Assembly: GCA_023461275.1 (NCBI GenBank)
Contig: JAEYMI010000004.1
Location: 48,941-112,940 of the forward strand
Source of the DNA: Actinomycetes bacterium
GTDB lineage: Bacteria > Actinomycetota > Actinomycetes > Mycobacteriales > Mycobacteriaceae
Reading direction: 5' to 3'
Length of the DNA stretch: 64,000 nt
The notes beneath the pieces were generated by a model, which had not been told where the DNA came from, did no database searches, and saw only the letters and a program-made list of their open reading frames with translations. The position numbers and the translations under genes are program-made. Below are positions 57,974-64,000 of the stretch, one piece after another; the first letter of the stretch is position 1, and the number at the start of each line of letters is the position of its first letter.

Positions 57974-59265
57974 TCGTTCTCGACGTCGGCGTGCTGCGCG
58001 CGCTCGCAGTGATGGTCCCGGTCATCGCCAGCGCGGTGCTGTGGCTGATCGTCGACGATGTTCTGCGTCGGGCCGCGGCGATTCTCGCCCTGTGTTGGCA
58101 ACTGGTGGCGCTCATGGGTGTCAACATCCTTGCGGTACAGCTCGATTGGTGGTCGTTCGGGTCTGCGGGCGGGGCGTTCTTCGGAGTGCCGGTGGATGTG
58201 GTGATCGGTTGGGCGGTGCTCTGGTCGGTGATTCCGGTGCCGGCGTCGGCGACGGTGCCGATCGGCTATCTCGCCGCGCTTCTGGTGTTCGTCGACCTCG
58301 CGGTGATGCCGCGGATGGCGCCCCTGGTCACGTTGGGTCGCTGGTGGATGGTCGGTGAGCTGGTTGCTCTCGCGGTCGCTCTCCTGCCGGGTCTGCTGTT
58401 GGCGGAGTTGATGATTCGACGACGATGGCTTGTGGTGCGGGTGGCACTGCAGATGGTGGTGTTCACCGCGGTCTTGCTGGTGGCGATCCCGGCGCTCACC
58501 TATGTGGCGTCGGGGCAGGACTGGACGTTGGGGTCCCGCTTCGGGGAGCCTGGACTCGCCGGTGCGCTGGATGCGGTGGTGCTGCAGGTCGCCGGTGTGG
58601 TGGCGCTGGTGGGTGTGGCGTCGGTGATCGAGTTCGCCCGTGCCGGCGGGACCCCATGGCCGTGGGACCCGCCGCTGCGGTTGGTGATCACGGGACCCTA
58701 TGCGTACGTGCGTAATCCGATGCAGGTGTGTGGCGTGCTACTGCTGCTACTGATGGCGCTGGTGCTCGGTTTTGCCTGGCTCGCGGTGAGTGCAGTGCTC
58801 GCGGCGCTGTTCTCGGCGGGTCTGGCATCGTATGTGGAGAAGCGTTCGCTGAGTGAGCGTTTCGGATCTCAGTGGTCGGACTACTGTGCGGAGGTTGGTG
58901 ATTGGGTACCACGCCGGCGTCCCGCACCACGCGCGGTGCCGGCGATCGCCTACCTGGCGCGCGGATGCGACCCGTGCAGCGAACTGGCAGGCTGGCTGAC
59001 TGCGAGGAGACCGACCGGGCTGGTGCTCCGCGACGCCGAGGACTTCCCGAAAACTCTGTGGCGCATGCGTTATGAGGACGCCGGAGCGGGCATCAGCGTC
59101 GACGGCGTACGGGCTTTCGGTCTCTGCCTGACCCACCTCAACCTGGTATGGGCCGTCGTCGGATGGGTGATCGCGACGCCCGGGGTGTCGCATGCGCTGC
59201 AGTTGGTCGTCGACGCCAGTGGCGGTGGGCCGTGGGCTGTGCGGCCTTCGAGCTCAGGCCGTTGA
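57970..59265 (+). CDS. Isoprenylcysteine-methyltransferase-like membrane protein with CxxC domain
   Basis: The 431-residue protein has about nine hydrophobic segments. Residues about 235-310 are an ICMT/PEMT-type methyltransferase core: ITGPYAYVRNPMQVCGVLLLLL, then a long loop ending SLSERFGSQWSDYCAEVGDWVPRRRP, the usual S-adenosylmethionine-binding region. After it, residues about 325-425 add a thioredoxin-like or DCC-like part with C333-x2-C336 (RGCDPCSEL). The GTG start overlaps the upstream gene by four bases. A lipid or quinone methyltransferase is likely; the CxxC part is unexplained. Its stop lies one base from the convergent CocE gene's stop. Confidence 0.75.
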   Translation: MIVLDVGVLRALAVMVPVIASAVLWLIVDDVLRRAAAILALCWQLVALMGVNILAVQLDWWSFGSAGGAFFGVPVDVVIGWAVLWSVIPVPASATVPIGYLAALLVFVDLAVMPRMAPLVTLGRWWMVGELVALAVALLPGLLLAELMIRRRWLVVRVALQMVVFTAVLLVAIPALTYVASGQDWTLGSRFGEPGLAGALDAVVLQVAGVVALVGVASVIEFARAGGTPWPWDPPLRLVITGPYAYVRNPMQVCGVLLLLLMALVLGFAWLAVSAVLAALFSAGLASYVEKRSLSERFGSQWSDYCAEVGDWVPRRRPAPRAVPAIAYLARGCDPCSELAGWLTARRPTGLVLRDAEDFPKTLWRMRYEDAGAGISVDGVRAFGLCLTHLNLVWAVVGWVIATPGVSHALQLVVDASGGGPWAVRPSSSGR

Positions 59266-59266
59266 C

Positions 59267-61288
59267 CTACCAGGCGCCGCCGGACTGGAAGGTCAGGTAG
59301 CTGGGGTGGCGCTCGTCGAGAACGAGGCGCTGGCGTCGGCCGCGGGCCTTGATGAGGTCGGGCACCACGGTGAGGTAGCGCGGGAAGCTCGCCGCGTAGA
59401 CGTCGACGCGCAGCCGGTGGCCGGGCTCGAGCACGGCGTCGGTGGGGACGAGGTCGACGTCGATGCGGACCGGCTCGTCGGGAGGTACCGGCAGCTTGCG
59501 TATGCGGGACAGATAGTGGTGTGCCGCAATGAGATTGCCGTTGGCATCGAAGGTCGACGCCGAACGGTCGAGTGCGCGATTCGACGCGCTGAGCGCACCG
59601 TTGGACAGCACCGTCGACGTGCCGTCGGGTGCGACGTCGTTGACGGTGACCGCCCAGATGGCCTCATGGGCGGTGGTGGCAACGTTGAGGCGCAGGTTCA
59701 TTGCGCCGGAGATCGGCGTCGACTCGGTGACCGGAGCGCTGGTGAAACATAATCCGCCGCGCTCCTGGAAGTGTGCGTCTGAGTTGAATGCCCGTCCGAG
59801 CATCATCGTGGCGCCGGCAGTCACCTGGGTCATGTCGCGCGAGATCGCGCCGCGAATGTCGGCCCGTACGGTCAACGACGAAACATCCTGCGCCGGTGCA
59901 TTACTCAGCGACCCGTCGTGGATGGCGTGTTTTGCAGTGCCGGACGGTTCGGCGGTCAGATAGAGCCGCTGCGGGTGTACGCCCGCGCGCGGGAATTCGG
60001 TTCCGGCAGTCCATGATCCGCCTTGCTGCAGCATGGTGACCGGACCGTAGTGTTCGACGTTGTTGCGGTGTCCTTTGAGCCAGCGGTCGAACCAGGCGCG
60101 CTCGAGGACGTCGAGACGTGGAGGTGCGAACTTGGCGCCATACCCGGACCCGACGTCGAAGTGATAGCCGTCGCCGACCAGCATCTGCTTGCGCCCGGGT
60201 TCCATCTGCAGTCGCTCATAGATGCCGGTTGCGCTGCGGCCGAACAGATCGTGCCACGCGCCGACGGTGAACGTGGGTACCTCGATGCGGTCCACTTGCG
60301 GGTCACGTTCGTCGAAGTACGGGTCGTCGAAGATGCGGTCGTCGCGGGCGGTGAGGAAACCCCAGATCAGCGACGGGATTTCGGTGGCCGGCGACTTGAT
60401 GCGGTCGATCGCCCAGCGCAGCGCGTCCCCGTTGAACAGATCCTGTGCCGCACAAGCAGGATTGGGCAGCCACTTGAGTATGTTGACCGCCGACAGCCAC
60501 GCCGGGATGAACGCCGACGGCATACCGCCGGTGATGTAGATGTCGCGGACGATGTCCTCGCAACCCTCCACGGCGAAAATAGCTTTGAGTGCCGGTGGGC
60601 GTTTGTCGGCGGCCTGCAGGGAGTTGATCGCCGAGTACGACCAGCCGGCGAGACCGATGTTGCCGTCGCACCATTTCTGTTCGGCCACCCAGTCGAGGAT
60701 CTCCACCGAGTCCTGCTGCTCGCGGGCGCCGAGGATCTGCCATTTGCCCTGGCTGGCGCCGGTGCCGCGGACGTCGACGATCACCTGGGTGTAGCCGCTG
60801 CGCACCAGGTTGCGGTTGATGCCGAAGACGTCGAAGACGCCGCCGGCCAGGGTCTGGGTGAGTTTGGTGAGGCCCTCGAGTTCGGTGCCGGTGGCGTCGA
60901 CCGACCGTGACGCCACGTGCAGTGCCTTGCCGAGGCCGGGCGCGTGCAGGGTCTGGTCGATGAGGTCGATGGCCGCGCGGTTGTACGGATTGATGTTGAC
61001 GACGGTGGGGTAGGGGGTCAGCACGGTTTGGCCGAAGCGGTTGGCCGGACGGATGACGGTCGCGCGGAGGCGGACGCCGTCGCTCATGGTGAGCACCACG
61101 TCGCGGTCGATGGAGACGCGCGGATAGAGCTGCTTGCCGTCGACCTGTTCACGCCAACGGAGGCCGTCGGCGCCGCCCGTCGGATCTCCGAGCGGAAGCG
61201 CGCCGAAGTGCGGCGCGGCGACCGATCCGTCGCGGACCGGAACCGAGCGCAGCGGACGCTGTTGCGCAGCGTCAAGTTGGTACGTCAT
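59267..61288 (-). CDS. CocE/NonD family hydrolase (X-Pro dipeptidyl-peptidase fold)
   Basis: The 673-residue alpha/beta hydrolase has the CocE/NonD core: VRLRATVIRPAN, VIVDVRGTGASQGKWQI, nucleophile in GLAGWSYSAINSLQAA, and a C-terminal X-Pro jelly-roll (PVPPDEPVRIDVDLVPTDAVLEPGHRLRVDVYAASFPRY). It likely hydrolyses an ester or amide. There is no clear signal peptide. The ATG at 61288 gives MTYQLDAAQQRPL; a longer frame begins without a ribosome site. Confidence 0.85.
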   Translation of the reverse strand: MTYQLDAAQQRPLRSVPVRDGSVAAPHFGALPLGDPTGGADGLRWREQVDGKQLYPRVSIDRDVVLTMSDGVRLRATVIRPANRFGQTVLTPYPTVVNINPYNRAAIDLIDQTLHAPGLGKALHVASRSVDATGTELEGLTKLTQTLAGGVFDVFGINRNLVRSGYTQVIVDVRGTGASQGKWQILGAREQQDSVEILDWVAEQKWCDGNIGLAGWSYSAINSLQAADKRPPALKAIFAVEGCEDIVRDIYITGGMPSAFIPAWLSAVNILKWLPNPACAAQDLFNGDALRWAIDRIKSPATEIPSLIWGFLTARDDRIFDDPYFDERDPQVDRIEVPTFTVGAWHDLFGRSATGIYERLQMEPGRKQMLVGDGYHFDVGSGYGAKFAPPRLDVLERAWFDRWLKGHRNNVEHYGPVTMLQQGGSWTAGTEFPRAGVHPQRLYLTAEPSGTAKHAIHDGSLSNAPAQDVSSLTVRADIRGAISRDMTQVTAGATMMLGRAFNSDAHFQERGGLCFTSAPVTESTPISGAMNLRLNVATTAHEAIWAVTVNDVAPDGTSTVLSNGALSASNRALDRSASTFDANGNLIAAHHYLSRIRKLPVPPDEPVRIDVDLVPTDAVLEPGHRLRVDVYAASFPRYLTVVPDLIKARGRRQRLVLDERHPSYLTFQSGGAW

Positions 61289-61674
61289 CGTGCACCACCC
61301 TGCCTGAGCTGCCACGACGTCAGTTTTCCAACTGCGTCGGACACCTCGTTGTGTCGTGTCGGTGGGCCCTCCCGAGGTCACACTGTGGCCTGCATCACCC
61401 CCACCGGTCCTCGAATATAACCTATGGCCGGCCCAGGTATTCCAACAACCGTGGTAAATCTTGGCATCAGGCCAACAACGGAACGGTCACGGTGGGATTT
61501 CCGTTGGCCGCCAACGGTTTCAGTGCCCGACGGTACGGTTTGGGCTGTCCGACGCCGGGGTGGTCGAGAATCGTGGCACAGCCTCGGTGGGAGCGGTGGT
61601 CGGCGTCCATTATCGATTCGACGACCCGGAGGCACCGAGGCTGTGTCACGCAGGTTGCCGCTCGGGTCAGTCGA
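61289..61674. other. Non-coding interval with repeat copy 4
   Basis: 386 bases between the CocE start and the GH76 stop. Both genes are on the minus strand, so it holds the CocE promoter and the 3' end of the GH76 transcript. The only notable element is repeat copy 4 at 61573-61649. Frames present are short and lack ribosome sites. Confidence 0.6.
61573..61649. repeat. 77-bp inverted-terminal-repeat element, copy 4
   Basis: The left arm GTGGCACAGCCTCGGTG (61573-61589) and right arm CACCGAGGCTGTGTCAC (61633-61649) pair with one mismatch. The interior GGCGTCCATTATCGA resembles the GGCGTCAACTATCTC core of copies 1 and 2. It lies 26 bases beyond the stop of the GH76 gene. Confidence 0.7.
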
Positions 61675-62859
61675 TCAGCGAATGGGGTGCTCGGGCAGGT
61701 CCAGCTCGATCGCAGCGGCGGCCTCGAGGACCATCCAGGCCGACAGTTGCACCGACAGGTCGCGCTCGGGGACTTCGGAGGAGAACACAGCACCGCCGAC
61801 GAACTGGGCCTTCTTGCCGCCCACATGTGGCGCGGTGGCCGGTTCTCGCCAGTCGGCGCCGAAGATCGGTCCCTTGTCGCTGGGAATCCGGTTGGTCCAG
61901 GCGGCGTCGGCGCTGGTGGTGACGATGTGCGCGGCGCGGCGTCGAAGGTCGACGATGCGTGGGTCGGTGCCGGGGAGATCGGTGGCGATCAGCGCGAGGT
62001 AGCGGGCCAGCACGCCCATGAACAGCCCGCCGTCGCCGCCGCCCTGGCCGCGGATGATGCCGTCGGGTGCCTCGTGCACCTCCACGGCCCCCAGGAGTCG
62101 CTCGATCCGGTCGATGTGCACCGAATCGCCGGTGAGCCTTGCCAATTCGGTCTCGACGCCGAGCACCACACCCTGGCAGTAGGTGAAGATCGGCGTGACC
62201 CGCTCGAACTCGCCCTTGCCCTTCGGTTTGATCCCGTCGATCACCAGATTGGTTGCGGAATCGATGAGTTCGCGGTCCATCCAGTCGGCCATCTCGATCG
62301 CGCGGTCGACTTGTCCGTTGCGCGCCAACAGGATCGACGCCGGGCCGTTGGCCGGCGCGTTGAAGAACTGGTCGATGGTGCGCCACGGGATGCCGCCGCC
62401 GTCGTCGGGCGCCCACGAGTCGTACATACGTTCGGCCAGAATGCGTTGCGGCTTTTCACGTTTGAGATGCAGGTGCCGGTTGGCGCGCTCGATCGACAGC
62501 CCGAGCCAGGCCATGTCGTCGTAGTAGCTGTTGGTCCAGCGTCCGAGGTTGCGCAGCCGAATGCTGCGCAGCAAACGGTTGGTGGTGTTCGCAACGTCGG
62601 GATCAAAGGTGCGCTCACCCGGCGGCCGGTGGATCGCGGCGTCGACCAGCAGATCGACGAGGTGGGCGTGCCACCAGTAATGCCACATGCCCACGCGGCT
62701 GCGGATGATGCCGCTGATCGGCCACGCGATGACCGCCATATTGGTGCCCGGCACGCCGAGCATCCGACGCAGATGCCGATCGAGCACGGCGTCGGCCGCG
62801 ATCGCGGCGCGCTCGTTGGGTGCGACGGGACTGGACGACGATTCGGATGCGATCCCCAC
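61675..62859 (-). CDS. Glycoside hydrolase family 76-like protein
   Basis: The protein of about 394 residues is an (alpha/alpha)6-barrel candidate of GH76 (alpha-1,6-mannanase-like). The AADAVLDRHLRRMLGVPGTNMAVIAWP opening and the NSYYDDMAWLGLSIERA motif, with its paired aspartates, match the catalytic DD motif of GH76, and TYCQGVVLGVETELARLTGD follows. No signal peptide is seen from the GTG at 62859, so a cytoplasmic glycosidase or an unrecognised export route is possible. A TTG start 72 bases upstream is the alternative. It is divergent to rplJ. Confidence 0.75.
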   Translation of the reverse strand: MGIASESSSSPVAPNERAAIAADAVLDRHLRRMLGVPGTNMAVIAWPISGIIRSRVGMWHYWWHAHLVDLLVDAAIHRPPGERTFDPDVANTTNRLLRSIRLRNLGRWTNSYYDDMAWLGLSIERANRHLHLKREKPQRILAERMYDSWAPDDGGGIPWRTIDQFFNAPANGPASILLARNGQVDRAIEMADWMDRELIDSATNLVIDGIKPKGKGEFERVTPIFTYCQGVVLGVETELARLTGDSVHIDRIERLLGAVEVHEAPDGIIRGQGGGDGGLFMGVLARYLALIATDLPGTDPRIVDLRRRAAHIVTTSADAAWTNRIPSDKGPIFGADWREPATAPHVGGKKAQFVGGAVFSSEVPERDLSVQLSAWMVLEAAAAIELDLPEHPIR

Positions 62860-62942
62860 GGGTGCACAGCCTATTCGGTTGCGCGGGTCTCGCTGAGTGG
62901 CCGAGGCCGACCCGGCCGAGCGTCGAGTCAACGGCGGCGGAT

Positions 62943-62972
62943 TTGGATGCGTTAAGCCCGGTCAGGTAGCCT
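62943..62972 (+). promoter_or_regulatory. Candidate rplJ-rplL promoter
   Basis: TTGGAT (62943-62948), an 18-base spacer and TAGCCT (62967-62972) make a passable sigma-A-like promoter reading toward rplJ, about 300 bases upstream of the start codon, which leaves room for the L10 leader. Other promoters are possible. Confidence 0.35.
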
Positions 62973-63059
62973 GATCAGCGATGTGATGCGTGGCGTGCCG
63001 ATGGCAGTCCACACAATCGTATCGGTTCAACCAGAGACCGTCGGTCGTCGGAGCAATCC

Positions 63060-63276
63060 GATCGAAGGTCCGGGAATCATCGATCATTCGGTGGTAACCG
63101 GCGGCCCACGCAGGATGAACGAGGAATTCAGATGGGTGTTTCGATGCCTGTACTGCGTGCCCCGTGCCTTCTGCGTGCCGGGGCATTTGTTATTTCACGA
63201 CCAAGCGTCGTGTGATCAAGCCCCTCCTCGGTCCTGGTGGATCTGACCAACTCACAGATGAGAGAGGAGGCGAAGT
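63060..63276 (+). ncRNA. Ribosomal protein L10 leader (rplJ leader), with attenuator-like hairpin
   Basis: The 417-base interval 62860-63276 contains no gene. Its second half holds a long structured leader before rplJ. GCCCCG (63159-63164) and CGGGGC (63179-63184) form a stem followed by ATTTGTTATTT, a terminator-like arrangement, and a complex region leads to GAGAGGAGG before the ATG. L10-(L12)4 binding to such leaders represses rplJL in many bacteria. The boundaries are approximate and I assign it mainly by position and the hairpin-plus-T-rich feature. Confidence 0.55.
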
Positions 63277-63801
63277 ATGGCCAAGCCCGAGAAGGTCGCC
63301 GCTGTTGCGGAGATCGCAGAGCAGTTCAAGGGATCCACGGCGACGCTCGTCACGGAATACCGTGGCCTGTCCGTCAAGCAGATCACCGAACTGCGACGTT
63401 CCCTCGGTGAGGGTGCAACCTACTCCGTCGCCAAGAACACCCTGGTGAAGCGTGCCGCTGCTGAGGCGGGCGTGGAGGGTCTCGACGAGCTGTTCACCGG
63501 TCCGACCGCGATCACCTTCATTGAAGGTGAGCCGGTGGTGGCCGCCAAGGCGATCAAGAACTTCGCCAAGGAAAACAAGGCCCTGATCATCAAGGGCGGG
63601 TACATGGACGGCAAGCCGCTGTCCGTGTCCGAGGTCGAGCAGATTGCTGATCTCGAAACCCGTGAGGTGCTCCTGGCCAAGCTCGCCGGTGCCATGAAGG
63701 GCAACTTGGCAAAGGCTGCCGGCCTGTTCAACCAGCCGGCTTCGCAGGTCGCGCGTCTTGCTGCGGCCCTGCAGGAGAAGAAAACCGAAGCCGGCGAATA
63801 A
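63277..63801 (+). CDS. rplJ: 50S ribosomal protein L10
   Basis: The 174-residue protein has the L10 signature MAKPEKVAAVAEIAEQFKGSTATLVTEYRGLSVKQITELRRSLG and VAKNTLVKRAAAEAG, and an alanine-rich C-terminal helix that binds L7/L12 dimers. It forms the ribosomal stalk base on 23S rRNA. GAGAGGAGG lies just before the ATG. It is followed by rplL 75 bases downstream, the normal order. Confidence 0.98.
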   Translation: MAKPEKVAAVAEIAEQFKGSTATLVTEYRGLSVKQITELRRSLGEGATYSVAKNTLVKRAAAEAGVEGLDELFTGPTAITFIEGEPVVAAKAIKNFAKENKALIIKGGYMDGKPLSVSEVEQIADLETREVLLAKLAGAMKGNLAKAAGLFNQPASQVARLAAALQEKKTEAGE

Positions 63802-63876
63802 GCCGCACCACAAGCAATCCCCACTTGCGGGATGACACCAACCCCCGCAAGGGGATCGATAGGAAGGACGCCAACC

Positions 63877-64000
63877 ATGGCGAAGCTCACCGCTGACGAG
63901 CTCATCGATCAGTTCAAGGAACTGACCCTGCTGGAGCTCAGCGATTTCGTGAAGAAGTTCGAAGAGGTCTTCGAGGTCACCGCGGCCGCTCCGGTCGCCG
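63877..64000 (+). CDS. rplL: 50S ribosomal protein L7/L12, partial at window edge
   Basis: The first 41 residues read MAKLTADELIDQFKELTLLE...FVKKFEEVFEVTAAAPVA, the L7/L12 N-terminal dimerisation domain and the start of the alanine-rich hinge. The gene continues past the window end. AGGAAGGA lies about ten bases upstream of the ATG. It forms the stalk dimers with L10. The 75-base gap from rplJ holds an ACTTGCGGG/CCCCGCAAGGGG dyad. Confidence 0.97.
   Translation, partial: MAKLTADELIDQFKELTLLELSDFVKKFEEVFEVTAAAPVA

Noticed and set aside
1..64000. tRNA, rRNA and integrase genes that would mark an island boundary
   Set aside because: I looked for them around the accessory segments by eye and saw none; a dedicated search with tRNAscan-type models would be needed to exclude them.

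Overview
The window is GC-rich, gene-dense chromosomal DNA of a mycolic-acid actinobacterium, most likely Gordonia or a close relative. The reasons are GTG/TTG starts, many 4-base ATGA/GTGA gene overlaps, a deazaflavin (F420)-dependent oxidoreductase, an ArnT-like glycosyltransferase remnant of the mycobacterial/Gordonia type, DUF5994, DUF2786 and TIGR04338-type genes, a GH76 mannanase-like gene, and rplJ-rplL at the right edge. The genus is an inference. No rRNA, tRNA, CRISPR array or intact transposase was seen.

Layout. (1) 1-7.7 kb is an accessory, defence-flavoured segment: a PD-(D/E)XK nuclease fused to a DUF2075 P-loop helicase with an overlapping PUA-like gene, an ascorbate-type PTS operon, an Mrr-like endonuclease with an unassigned C-terminal half, a glycosyltransferase 3' fragment broken by an in-frame stop, and a small Zn-ribbon protein. 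(2) 7.8-13.8 kb: dienelactone hydrolase, two SfnB/DszC-like flavin oxidoreductases, a LysR regulator and an NtaA/DszA-like monooxygenase. (3) 13.9-15 kb: a WXG100-like/ankyrin protein. (4) 15-19.9 kb: PucR regulator divergent from an NCS1 permease and an amidohydrolase, a nucleobase uptake and deamination unit. (5) 20-23.1 kb: ADP-ribosylglycohydrolase, a VWA protein and a Nudix/NrtR-like regulator. (6) 23.2-25.1 kb: a Fic protein with a perfect operator-like palindrome, translationally coupled to a GIY-YIG-like nuclease. (7) 25-29 kb: an HxlR regulator facing four genes (two lipocalin-like paralogues, SRPBCC, deazaflavin reductase). (8) 29.2-31.7 kb: gamma-glutamyltransferase and an orphan VbhA-like antitoxin next to what looks like a decayed Fic toxin. 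(9) 31.7-39.7 kb: a second DszC/NtaA-type pair divergent from a four-gene ABC importer. (10) 39.8-43 kb: DUF5994, acyl-CoA ligase, and a membrane protein gene frameshifted in a G7 run. (11) 43-48.4 kb: a full N-acetylglucosamine catabolic operon (GntR, MFS porter, BadF-type kinase, SIS deaminase, NagA) with two operator palindromes. (12) 48.4-64 kb: mostly single genes (serine hydrolase, L-lactate dehydrogenase, excalibur protein, lipases, DUF2786, YihY, TIGR04338 metalloprotein, an ICMT-like/CxxC fusion, CocE hydrolase, GH76) ending at the L10 leader and rplJ-rplL.

The intergenic DNA is rich in small repeats: four copies of a roughly 76-bp element with 16-17 bp terminal inverted repeats, two copies of a nested-hairpin element whose inner stems covary, a GTCTCGATA-type gene-end element, a ten-unit 21-bp minisatellite, and a six-unit 15-bp repeat built on TGATCA. 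These, the Fic/GIY-YIG locus and the decayed VbhA/Fic locus are the observations I rate most worth following up.
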